Part shown: positions 17,986 through 26,757 of the stretch, piece by piece
How the letters are laid out: each line of letters begins with the position of its first letter
How positions within the stretch are numbered: position 1 is the first letter of the stretch
DNA from: JBPYCR01 sp051846915
Lineage (GTDB): Bacteria > Bacillota > Bacilli > Bacillales > Amphibacillaceae
NCBI RefSeq assembly: GCF_051846915.1
Contig: NZ_JBPYCR010000012.1
Coordinates: 20,933-84,932 of the forward strand
Direction of reading: 5' to 3'
Length of the DNA: 64,000 nt
Made by a program: the position numbers and the translations under genes
The notes under the pieces: model-generated
Told to the model about the DNA's origin: nothing
The model's database searches: none
The model's input: the letters and a program-made list of their open reading frames with translations, nothing else

Positions 17986-18090
17986 ATGGCTAAAGACAAA
18001 AATAAGACGAAAACAAAAAACAAAAGCAAAGAAGAATTAAATGACATGAAGAACGATAACAAATATAAGCAAAATCGTCCTCCCCGTTAA
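17986..18090 (+). CDS. 34-residue lysine/asparagine-rich peptide
   Basis: A short gene with a near-ideal GAAGGAGGG site 6 nt before the ATG. It encodes a very basic, hydrophilic peptide starting MAKDKNKTKTKNKSKEELND and ending in NRPPR, with no hydrophobic segment. Composition is like small acid-soluble or other spore-associated peptides of Bacillaceae, but I do not recognise a family. The preceding 17650-17985 interval shows no other gene. Confidence 0.65.
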   Translation: MAKDKNKTKTKNKSKEELNDMKNDNKYKQNRPPR

Positions 18091-18155
18091 TTTTTTAAAG
18101 TGAATATGATGATTGAGAGTGATCTATGGCAGGTGACGATATGACCTATATAACT

Positions 18156-18258
18156 GCCGGGAAATACAATTTTAACTTAACTTAAAACAAAGATGGAAAT
18201 AGAGAGGACTATGCTTCACCGTCTTCTCCATTTCCTTAAAGTAATTTACTTTCCCGGC
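18156..18258. repeat. 103-nt interrupted palindrome (structured element)
   Basis: The outer arms GCCGGGAAA (18156-18164) and TTTCCCGGC (18250-18258) pair, with further pairing of AATTT/AAATT and an inner GGAAATAGAGAGGAC arm against GTCTTCTCCATTTCC. The whole can fold as one long imperfect hairpin. It could be a strong terminator for the 34-codon gene, a small structured RNA or a MITE; the sequence does not decide. Confidence 0.5.
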
Positions 18259-18583
18259 TAATAGCACTTAAATTAATTTCTGCTTGTTTGAACTACTTAT
18301 TGATAACGAAGTGTTCAGGATCTTTCCAAGCATTCAAAATGGTAATGATTTTGGAGTATAAAATCGTACTATGCTTTGAATGTAGTTGCTGTTCAATTGA
18401 ACATGAAATAGATACGTAAGTTCTTGACCATAATAGCGCTAATTACTATACCATTCATTGTCTTACAATAACAAGAAACGCAAACGTTCAAGGACAATTA
18501 AATCATGAATTGGTATAGAACTCTCGTTCCCTGTTAGGCTTTGTAGTATACTATCTATAGATGACACGCCTTGTTTTGACTTC
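18259..18583. other. Intergenic stretch with no supported feature
   Basis: AT-rich DNA without a plausible gene or ribosome binding site. It probably marks the place where the 5' end of the following Rpn gene and its promoter were lost or replaced. Confidence 0.4.
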
Positions 18584-19357
18584 ATGCCACTAAAAGGGTG
18601 TGTTAAAATGGTTTATAAGCATGTTGATTTCCAACATCTGACGCCGATATCGGAAGAGGTTTTTACGGATTTGCATGAAGGGAATACTAGACGCCTTGAC
18701 ATTGTAATGGAAACAAAATTGAAAGATCAAAATACACTTCTGATCATTCACATCGAACCCCAAAGCTATATACAACCCGACTTTCATGAACGGATGTATC
18801 ACTATTTCAGTATGCTATACAACAAATATCGCAAACCCATTGTTCCGATCGCTGTTTTTAGCTATGACGACAAGCGCGATAAATCGAACACATTCAATAT
18901 GACGTTTCCCTTCTTCCACGTATTGAGATTCAACTTTTTGACCCTCCAGTTAAGACAAAAAAACTGGCGTGATTTCATCAAGTCAAATAATCCCGTGGCA
19001 GCTGCTTTATTGAGCAAGATGGGCTACACGGAAAAGGAAAAAGCACAAGTCAAATTTGAATTCCTCCGTATGATGTCCAGGATGGAACTTAACCAAGCCA
19101 AAATGCGATTTATTAATGGCTTTTTCGAAAGATATCTTTCATTAAATGAAAAGGAGGAGGCTACTGTGATGGAAAAGGTTAGCAAATCACCCGATATGGA
19201 AAAAATTATGGAACTGCCGATTTCGTATGAAGAAAAGGGGAAAGAAATTGGTAAAAAGGAAGTTGCTGCCTCTATGTTAAAAGAAGGCTTTGCGATAGAC
19301 GACATATCCAAAGTGACAGGCCTCAGTCACAGAGAAATAGAAAAATTGCAAAATTAA
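18584..19357 (+). pseudogene. Rpn family recombination-promoting nuclease/transposase, 5'-truncated
   Basis: PD-(D/E)XK nuclease of the Rpn/YhgA family. The catalytic core is present: Asp in TRRLDIVMETK and Glu/Gln in LLIIHIEPQS, with the C-terminal helical region to residue 257. Intact relatives begin about 40 residues earlier with a YDxxFKELxxxFFxEFLE-type helix leading into the YKHVDFQHLTPISEEVF block; here that block starts almost at once (after MPLKGCVKMV), and no ribosome binding site precedes ATG 18584 or ATG 18608. The 5' end therefore appears replaced. Expression of the shortened protein remains possible, since rpn genes can use internal starts. Confidence 0.65.
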
Positions 19358-19603
19358 TGTGAAAAGCAATAGATGCCCGTCATGCTGAAGCTGTTCGGTT
19401 TGATGATAACGGGATTTCCACCACCAGTTAGTTTGTTTAGATCCGCCATAATAGAAGGGGATGCCCTCTCATGTCACAGATAATGCTTAGCTGTGTACAT
19501 ACTTTCCGACGTTGGTGCTAAGCAATTGTTTCTACATTCATTTTCCCGAACACCGGCACATAAACGCTGCATCGACAGCTATAATCGATAAAGGGAAATT
19601 GCA

Positions 19604-19639
19604 AATAGCCTGCTTTGTAAAGCATAATTGCAGGCTATT
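19604..19639 (-). terminator. Terminator of pdp
   Basis: AATAGCCTGC (19604-19613) and GCAGGCTATT (19630-19639) form a perfect 10-bp stem that overlaps the pdp stop codon region; the minus-strand side is followed by TTTGC. Confidence 0.6.
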
Positions 19640-20936
19640 CAAACACATCGTATATTAACGTTGGCGCACTTACCTTTTCATCTACAATTTTATATGCATT
19701 ATAAATCCGGGACTTTATTTCAGAGATTTGTTCCGTGTTACTGTGAATCGTAACAATTGGTTCTCCACGTTTAACATAATCACCAATCTTCTTATGCAAC
19801 ACAATTCCTACAGCCAAATCAATTTCGGATTCTTTCGTAATTCTTCCAGCCCCTAGCATCATCGCAGAAACACCTATGTTGTCAGCAATTATTTCGGACA
19901 CATATCCATCTGTTTCAGATGGTAAATCGATAATAAATGCCGCTGTTGGCAATTTGGTCGGGTCATCTACAACGGATACATCCCCCCCTTGGGCAGACAA
20001 AAATGTTTTAAACGTATCGAATGCTTTGCCATTTGCCAAGTTCGTTTCAAGCAATTTACGTGCTTCATCCAGATTGGTTGTTTTGCCTGAGTGCACGATC
20101 ATATAACTGCCCAATGTGAGGCATAATTCACGCAGATCATTTGGCCCCCCGCCTTTCAGCGTATCAATTGCCTCTTTAACTTCCAACGCGTTTCCAATTG
20201 CACAACCGAGTGGCTGATTCATATCAGATATAATAGCAGTTGTTTTACGTCCAACGCCATTTCCTATACTGACCATCGCTTTTGCTAACTTTTTCGCTTG
20301 ACCTAAATCTTTCATAAAAGCACCGTTACCAGTTTTTACATCCAACACGATCCTATCAGCTCCAGCTGCAATCTTTTTACTCATGATCGAACTAGCAATT
20401 AGCGGAATGGAATCAATGGTAGCTGTTACATCTCTTAACGCATATATTTTTTTATCGGCAGGTGTTAAATTTCCCGTTTGGCCTATAACAGCAACTTTAT
20501 TTTTATTCACTAAATTTATAAATGCTTCATTAGATATTTCAACGTTAAAACCGGGAATGGATTCCAGCTTGTCTAATGTTCCGCCAGTATGCCCCAATCC
20601 TCTGCCCGACATTTTTGCTACCGGGATATCCAACGAGGCTACAAGGGGAGCCAGCACTAGCGTTGTCGTATCACCAACACCGCCAGTACTATGTTTATCA
20701 ATTTTAATCCCTTTAATTTTCGATAAATCAATCGTATCACCAGAATCGACCATTGCTTCGGTTAAATAGACTTTTTCAGCTTGTGTCATGTCTTGGAAAA
20801 ATATAGCCATTGCGAAAGCAGCCATCTGATAATCCGGAATTTTTTCTTCCGTATATCCCATAATAATAAATTCGATTTCTGCTTTATTCAGTTCAAAGCC
20901 ATTTCGTTTCTTTTCTATTAAATCAATCATTCTCAA
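19635..20936 (-). CDS. pdp: Pyrimidine-nucleoside phosphorylase
   Basis: Phosphorolysis of uridine, deoxyuridine and thymidine in nucleoside salvage. 433 residues from the TTG at 20936, exactly the length of Bacillus-type Pdp, beginning MRMIDLIEKKRNG. Conserved motifs: DKHSTGGVGD (phosphate) near residue 80, SGRGLGHTGGTLDKLESIPG near 110, Lys and Ser substrate ligands in ALRDVTATIDSIPLIASSIM near 168 and the C-terminal domain. AGGGTGAG precedes this TTG; a GTG at 20945 is in frame but coincides with that site. No deoC or cdd gene is linked, so it is separated from the usual nucleoside operon. Confidence 0.95.
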   Translation of the reverse strand: MRMIDLIEKKRNGFELNKAEIEFIIMGYTEEKIPDYQMAAFAMAIFFQDMTQAEKVYLTEAMVDSGDTIDLSKIKGIKIDKHSTGGVGDTTTLVLAPLVASLDIPVAKMSGRGLGHTGGTLDKLESIPGFNVEISNEAFINLVNKNKVAVIGQTGNLTPADKKIYALRDVTATIDSIPLIASSIMSKKIAAGADRIVLDVKTGNGAFMKDLGQAKKLAKAMVSIGNGVGRKTTAIISDMNQPLGCAIGNALEVKEAIDTLKGGGPNDLRELCLTLGSYMIVHSGKTTNLDEARKLLETNLANGKAFDTFKTFLSAQGGDVSVVDDPTKLPTAAFIIDLPSETDGYVSEIIADNIGVSAMMLGAGRITKESEIDLAVGIVLHKKIGDYVKRGEPIVTIHSNTEQISEIKSRIYNAYKIVDEKVSAPTLIYDVFE

Positions 20937-21147
20937 TTTACTCACCCTATCGATGAAGCATTTTATGTTAGACTTGTGGTCTGTTTATACACTGGATCCA
21001 TTAAAAAAAGTGTACATATATAGTTTACCACTTCATACGAAAATAACGTATATATGCTGTTTCGATTTTTTCAAGGACCCCGATACTTATAAATTTGCTT
21101 GCATTTGGCCTGATTGTGGAGTAAATGGAACATAAAACCCCTTTAAT

Positions 21148-22371
21148 CTAACCGATCTGTTGTTTCACCCAATCATATAAAACGTTTATACTTGCCTCAA
21201 TATCCTCCCAATGTGATTTTTCTGCAGGGTGATGACTCTTCCCGCCAACACTCGGCACAAACAGCATAAATGTAGGAGCAAGTCGATTCATATACATTGC
21301 ATCATGTCCCGCCCCGCTTACGATATGTCGATAAGTGTATCCGTTGCTTTTACAAATTTGTTCAATTTGCTGTAAAAAAGGTTGGTGAAACTCGACAGGG
21401 AGCATTTTCGATAACGGATTGATCTCCCACGAATCAATAGGTTCTGTTTCCATGGCAGCTTTTAACCGTTCGTGCATTTCCTTTTCCCGACTTTCCAATA
21501 TTTCTCCGTCTGGATGGCGAATATCAATGGTGAATGTCAATTTCCCTGAAATTACATTCACTACATCTGGCTTCACAGATAATGAGCCGAACGTAATCGT
21601 CGTTTCATCATTTAAAGAACAAACCCACTGGTGTAATGACTGAATGACTTTCGTTGCCGCTATCAGCGGATCTTTTCTTATTTTCATCGGTGTCGGACCC
21701 GCATGGTCGGACTCACCTACCACTTGCACTTCGTACCACGACAACCCTTGGATACCATTGACTATTCCAATCGTTTTTTCTTCTTTTTCCAATATAGGAC
21801 CTTGTTCAATATGAATTTCCGCAAAAGCTTCCACATCTGTTAAGCGATTGGACGCTTCTCCCGCTAACCCAAAACGTTGTAATTCCTCCCCCATTGAAAT
21901 ACCATCTTTATCAGTCAGGCTTTCCATTTTTTCTTTCGTATACTTTCCACTTAATACGCCACTGCCAATCATTGATATTGGAAAACGCGCTCCTTCTTCG
22001 TTTGTAAAGTTCGCCAACGCAAAGGGAATCTTCGACTCAATTCCTTCTTCCTTTAATCGGGTCATAATCTCCAGACCCGCCAACACGCCAATCACCCCAT
22101 CAAACGTGCCACCCGATGGTACAGAGTCTAAGTGAGAACCGACGACGACCGGCTTCTCCCTTCGTTTCGTGCCTGGAATCCAACCGTACATATTACCCAA
22201 ATCATCCATACGAAAATCGGCGCCGATATCAGTAATCCACTTTTTTAGTAGATGACGTCCCTCTGCATCTTCTTTTGTTAAAGCAAGCCTGGATACCCCT
22301 CCGTCTGGAAGTGCTCCGATATCAGCCAGCGCCTTATGTTTTTCTTTTACTCGCTCTATGTTAATCCCCAT
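21148..22371 (-). CDS. M20-family Zn hydrolase, N-carbamoyl-L-amino acid hydrolase / allantoate amidohydrolase type
   Basis: 407-residue cytosolic dinuclear zinc amidase. Metal-ligand motifs: VVVGSHLDSVPSGGTFDGVI near residue 78 (His and Asp), FTNEEGARF near 122 (Glu pair), EIHIEQGPILE near 183 and the late HHPAEKS His. A dimerisation lid lies between about 205 and 325 (ESDHAGPTPM). Members cleave N-carbamoyl-amino acids, beta-ureidopropionate or allantoate, releasing ammonia and CO2, which fits a ureido/pyrimidine context beside pdp. ATG 22371 has GGAG 8 nt upstream; an upstream in-frame ATG at 22404 is unsupported. Confidence 0.9.
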   Translation of the reverse strand: MGINIERVKEKHKALADIGALPDGGVSRLALTKEDAEGRHLLKKWITDIGADFRMDDLGNMYGWIPGTKRREKPVVVGSHLDSVPSGGTFDGVIGVLAGLEIMTRLKEEGIESKIPFALANFTNEEGARFPISMIGSGVLSGKYTKEKMESLTDKDGISMGEELQRFGLAGEASNRLTDVEAFAEIHIEQGPILEKEEKTIGIVNGIQGLSWYEVQVVGESDHAGPTPMKIRKDPLIAATKVIQSLHQWVCSLNDETTITFGSLSVKPDVVNVISGKLTFTIDIRHPDGEILESREKEMHERLKAAMETEPIDSWEINPLSKMLPVEFHQPFLQQIEQICKSNGYTYRHIVSGAGHDAMYMNRLAPTFMLFVPSVGGKSHHPAEKSHWEDIEASINVLYDWVKQQIG

Positions 22372-22613
22372 AAAATCGTCTCCTTTACTATTAAGGTAAC
22401 GCATTGATAAAACTTATTCAATTGTAAGTTTTCTTATTATAGATGGATGGCGATATATATCCATCATTCGAATTCCTAATACAACTTTTTGTCCACTAAA
22501 TTAAATAATAGTCACTAAAACATAATCAATTAATACCAACTTCCACAGAAATATGTACCATTATTCTAAAAATTCTGTTACAATGTTATAAAATCGTTGG
22601 AAAGGGGATTTAT

Positions 22614-24101
22614 ATGACAAATGAAACACTAGCTTATCGCACTGTCAAAGAACTGTCCCAACTAATTGCCAACAAAGAAATTTCTCCAGTGGAATTAATG
22701 GATTTCACGATTAAACAGATTGAAAGCAGAAACGACGAGACAAATGCATTTGTTTATTTAGGCCTAGATGAAGCAAGGGAAAGTGCTTTATTAGCCGAAC
22801 AAAAAGTGATGAACGGAGAAGATCTTGGTTTACTTCACGGTATTCCCACTGCTATTAAAGATCTATTTGACTTCAAACCGGGATGGCCATCCACTTTTGG
22901 TGGAATACCTGCATTAAAGGATAACATTGCCGACTTTTATTGTATGTATGCGGAAAGAGTGGAACAGGCCGGTGCAATTATTGTGGGAAAAACAAACAGC
23001 CCCATTATGGGATTTCGTGGTGCTTGTGACAATCCATTATTTGGACCAACGAAGAATCCTTTTGATTTATCTAAAAATAGCGGGGGTTCTTCAGGTGGAA
23101 GTGCGGCAGCTGTCGCAGACGGATTAATTCCCATTGCGGAAGGAACCGATGGTGGGGGATCCATTCGTATTCCAGCTTCTTGGAGTGGTGTGTTCGGTTA
23201 CCAACCAAGTTATGGACGAGTTCCTTTAGTTATGCGTCCCAATGCCTTTGGAGGACTAAACCCATTTTTATATGAAGGTACCCTTACTAGAACCGTTGAA
23301 GATGCAGCTATCGGGATGACCACGCTAAGCGGGTATCATCCTAGTGATCCAATGAGTTTACAGGATAGTGTGGATTATTTGAGTGCTCTGAACCGCCCGA
23401 TGAAAGGTTGGAAAATTGCTTACAGCCCCGACTTTGATGTTTATCCGGTCGATCCAAAAGTAAAAAGTGTTGTCGGAAAAGCCGTCCAAGTTTTCAAGGA
23501 AGCGGGCGCACATGTAGAAGAAGTGACCTTCGGAATTAACCGAGATCAGAAAGAATTAAGTGATCTTTGGTCACGTATGATAATGGCTGCAAGCGTTGGA
23601 GCTTTTGAGGGTTTTAAACAACAAGGCCTCGATCTTCTGAAAGATTTCCGTCATGATTTACCTGGCGAGTTTATTTACTGGCTAGAGCATGCCTACGAAA
23701 TGAAAACAACAGATCATATTAGAGACCAAATTATTCGCACGGAAATTTATGATGCTATGGAAAATGTTTTTCAAGATTATGATCTGATTATTACACCGAC
23801 ATTAGCATGTTTACCTGTAGAAAATGCTACGGATGGCGAAACGAAGGGGCCAACGCAAATCAACGGGATTGATGTTGATCCTTTAATCGGCTGGTGCATG
23901 ACTTACTTTACAAACTTTACCGGACACCCAGCTGCTTCCATTCCTGCCGGTCTAGCCGATAATCAATATCCTGTCGGTATGCAAATTATAGGAAGAAAGC
24001 AAGCAGACATCGATGTATTTACTGCAAGCAGCACTTTTGAAAAGCTACAGCCGTGGCAAGACATATACCAATTATGCAGGGATCGACAAACAGTGAAATA
24101 G
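22614..24101 (+). CDS. Amidase signature family hydrolase
   Basis: 495 residues with the AS triad: Lys in GIPTAIKDLFDF near residue 83, the NSGGSSGGSAAAVADG loop near 160 and the nucleophile Ser in GTDGGGSIRIPASWSGVFGY near 185. C-terminal PVGMQIIGRKQADIDVF is typical. It is the most divergent of the three amidases in this window and is divergently arranged from the M20 carbamoylase 242 nt away, so the two may share a promoter region and a pathway. GGAAAGGGG precedes the ATG. Single gene ended by a terminator shared with the convergent PhoD-like gene. Confidence 0.9.
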   Translation: MTNETLAYRTVKELSQLIANKEISPVELMDFTIKQIESRNDETNAFVYLGLDEARESALLAEQKVMNGEDLGLLHGIPTAIKDLFDFKPGWPSTFGGIPALKDNIADFYCMYAERVEQAGAIIVGKTNSPIMGFRGACDNPLFGPTKNPFDLSKNSGGSSGGSAAAVADGLIPIAEGTDGGGSIRIPASWSGVFGYQPSYGRVPLVMRPNAFGGLNPFLYEGTLTRTVEDAAIGMTTLSGYHPSDPMSLQDSVDYLSALNRPMKGWKIAYSPDFDVYPVDPKVKSVVGKAVQVFKEAGAHVEEVTFGINRDQKELSDLWSRMIMAASVGAFEGFKQQGLDLLKDFRHDLPGEFIYWLEHAYEMKTTDHIRDQIIRTEIYDAMENVFQDYDLIITPTLACLPVENATDGETKGPTQINGIDVDPLIGWCMTYFTNFTGHPAASIPAGLADNQYPVGMQIIGRKQADIDVFTASSTFEKLQPWQDIYQLCRDRQTVK

Positions 24102-24140
24102 CTACGTATAACTTTACTCACTGTGATATATATTACTTAT

Positions 24141-24168
24141 TTAAGAGGGGACTACATCCCCCTCTTAA
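24141..24168. terminator. Shared bidirectional terminator
   Basis: TTAAGAGGGG (24141-24150) and CCCCTCTTAA (24159-24168) form a perfect 10-bp stem between the convergent amidase and PhoD-like genes; it overlaps the last codons of the latter. Confidence 0.75.
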
Positions 24169-26455
24169 CTTTCTCTTCCTCTTTATCTAAATATATCGTT
24201 TCATATTCTACTAATTTATTTCTACTATCAGTCCAGCCTGGGCTTTGAGCAATATCCCAGTCGATACTCCAACTGTCGCTTCTAACTTCATTTCGACCGT
24301 CGTCAACTAATAGTCTATTATGGACAGATGCTTCATTAATCGTCAGTAGTCCAATATTGTTGTTTGTTTCAATAATACCCCCATGCTCCGAGCTAAGGTA
24401 TTGTATTTTTTCACGCCATTGATGGGATGGATCATGTGTTGAAAGCTTCCTTTCCATGTGTAAATTATTTTCCTCATCACAACAACGATAAAGTGTACGT
24501 TTTTTTCGCTTGAATGACTTGAACCATATGATTGTTTTTAGCAGAAACCCCCATATACCGGTAAAACTCATATTATGAACCGGGCTACTCGTGAATTGAT
24601 TGACAACCAATTCCTGCCCAGCGCTAAACGCTATCCGGGATTGAACGGCATTTGCATAATGGACATCTCCGGATAAAATAAAACAAGCCCGTGGACGCCA
24701 GTTAGCAATTTGTTGAATAAATTGATTAAATCCTTTTCCATTGTATTTCCATGCTTCAAAGTCAAGTTCATACCGAACCGGAATGCCGAGAATACGGAAC
24801 GGATAAATATACTTATAAAGAAACGATTCAATAATACCGAGGCCATATAACGGAGTTGGTGAAATAATTATCAACGCATCCCCATGATTCCAATTACCTT
24901 TCTTTAAAACCTCCTCCGTCTTTTCCCAGCCTTCCAAACTAATTAACTCTGCCGCTTTTGTACCTTCTTCCATTTTGCGACCAATTCGAACCGGTTGCGG
25001 AGAGATATCATATTCTCGCATCGTTCGAGTGTCTAAAAATAGACTTATAGGATTTGTAGGTGCTGCAAAACACCAATATTCGAAATCCCATAATTGCTCT
25101 AGCCACTTTTCATACATTGGTCCTTTCTGAAAACCGGTTTTAAAATAGTCCGTCATCGTATATATGAAAGTATGATCAAAAGAATCTGGGTCATTTCCCC
25201 AGCCTTGAAAAAGCCAATAAGCTGCTAAACCATTCCCAACGACATGCTTGCCCAAAGGTTCACGATGAACACGCTCCTTCCATTCGGCCGAAATATTCCA
25301 ATCATCTGTGATATCGTGATCATCATATATCATGTATGTTGGCGTATTGGCAAGCACCCTCCTCATTTGAGGCAATGCTTTTAAAAATAGCTGCAACGCT
25401 TGCAACTGTTCCTCATACCTTTTACGATGTTTTTTTAATTCTTTTGCCCTTTCTTTTTCAAAAGGTTTCTCATCTGGGTACTTAAAATAAATAGCTTCCC
25501 TATCAATTAATTGTTCAAAAGTTGGAAATAGCTTTTCCGTGTTTACCTTCATTGCTGAGGATGAGTCCTCCCCACCTATGCTTTCCCATAGGGCCGGACT
25601 TAATGTCAACAAATACATCGTAGCAAATTCACTAAATTTAATAAGATGATTTGCCGCATTTCGTGACGTGAATTGACAAAAGTTTTCCATAATATATTGC
25701 CTGCCATGAACTTGATTCAACGCAGATGGAAAAGGTTCATTTTTCAGTCTTCTATCGACTTCCGCCAAGAATTCCGTATAACCATTTCCATCTCTGGCAC
25801 CGGACTTAACTAAGGAAGTATCGGCTCCACTTAGCAGCTTAGTTTCATTTCCCATCAAAATTTCTCCCCAATTAGAAAGCACATAAAAAAGGGGGTCCGA
25901 CACGTCATCCGCATAAATTTGGTCGCCCATCAAAAACAAATGACTTGGTCGTTCACTTAAATTACATGACGTATCTTCCAACGTTTGGTCAGCATATGCT
26001 AATACATCGCTTCCTTGACTATGCGGTTTTCGGCATGATCCATACAAAAGATGGCTCGGTTTATTTCTTTGAATAAAAAAAGACGGATATTTTAAATTGC
26101 CATAAGTGATATTGTTTGGATTTTCAGGAGAAAGTAGGTTGAGGCTCTCTAAGTCAAATTGATCTGACCTTGTAGAAAAGAGAAGATTATAGCCAATTAA
26201 CATATCTGTAGGGAACATCCCTAATTCGGGTATGACTTTCAATAAATGAATGAACATGTACTCGCCCGTTTGCACCGTTTCTGTTCTTGTAATTGTGTTT
26301 ATCTGCCTATATTCCATTTCACTTGTTTCGTGCTGTTTAATTTCATATAAATCCGCTCCTATTTGAAATGGGGAGCTTGTAGCCATCCAAATATAAACAC
26401 GAGCGGGTTCGACACGACGAATGATCGGCCCGGCCAATAGGGCTGGAATTTTCAT
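24152..26455 (-). CDS. PhoD-like metallophosphatase family protein
   Basis: 767-residue protein with a PhoD-like fold. Metal-site motifs in order: LLYGSCRKPHSQGSD near residue 135, FLMGDQIYADDVSDPLFYVL near 180, MIYDDHDITDDWNISAEW near 380 and FILSGDVHYANAVQSR near 600. No signal peptide or TAT motif is visible, unlike secreted PhoD, so it is probably cytosolic; the Cys residue of extracellular PhoD is not where expected. Large segments between the motifs (residues 240-370 and the last 130) are particular to this subfamily of unknown substrate. ATG 26455 has GGAGG 9 nt upstream; a GTG at 26461 sits too close to that site. Confidence 0.85.
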   Translation of the reverse strand: MKIPALLAGPIIRRVEPARVYIWMATSSPFQIGADLYEIKQHETSEMEYRQINTITRTETVQTGEYMFIHLLKVIPELGMFPTDMLIGYNLLFSTRSDQFDLESLNLLSPENPNNITYGNLKYPSFFIQRNKPSHLLYGSCRKPHSQGSDVLAYADQTLEDTSCNLSERPSHLFLMGDQIYADDVSDPLFYVLSNWGEILMGNETKLLSGADTSLVKSGARDGNGYTEFLAEVDRRLKNEPFPSALNQVHGRQYIMENFCQFTSRNAANHLIKFSEFATMYLLTLSPALWESIGGEDSSSAMKVNTEKLFPTFEQLIDREAIYFKYPDEKPFEKERAKELKKHRKRYEEQLQALQLFLKALPQMRRVLANTPTYMIYDDHDITDDWNISAEWKERVHREPLGKHVVGNGLAAYWLFQGWGNDPDSFDHTFIYTMTDYFKTGFQKGPMYEKWLEQLWDFEYWCFAAPTNPISLFLDTRTMREYDISPQPVRIGRKMEEGTKAAELISLEGWEKTEEVLKKGNWNHGDALIIISPTPLYGLGIIESFLYKYIYPFRILGIPVRYELDFEAWKYNGKGFNQFIQQIANWRPRACFILSGDVHYANAVQSRIAFSAGQELVVNQFTSSPVHNMSFTGIWGFLLKTIIWFKSFKRKKRTLYRCCDEENNLHMERKLSTHDPSHQWREKIQYLSSEHGGIIETNNNIGLLTINEASVHNRLLVDDGRNEVRSDSWSIDWDIAQSPGWTDSRNKLVEYETIYLDKEEEKVKRGM

Positions 26456-26712
26456 ATGCACAACCCTCCATTTGTTTACGTGAAATTTACATTATGTTAT
26501 TCACAAATGAATGTGATTGTGTGTACTAGGGCTAATGGATATGTGTCTTTTATTTTTATCGTTAGTAGCTTTCCTGCGAATGTAATATGTAGTGTGAAAC
26601 ACAGATAAAATCTAGTTCATTATGAATGCTTACTGGCTCGATCACTTGGATTTCCGATCTATCAAAATGAGCTTGTGATGTAGGTGAAGAAAGACTCCTC
26701 GAGCAAGCAAAA

Positions 26713-26747
26713 AAGTACTATTCCACCACTTGGATGAAATAGTACTT
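26713..26747 (-). terminator. Terminator of the SSF symporter gene
   Basis: AAGTACTA..TAGTACTT arms (26713-26720, 26740-26747) with further TTCCACCA/TGGATGAA pairing, followed on the minus strand by a T-run. It lies 10 nt after the symporter stop. The remainder of 26456-26757 shows no gene. Confidence 0.75.
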
Positions 26748-26757
26748 CTCTTACACA

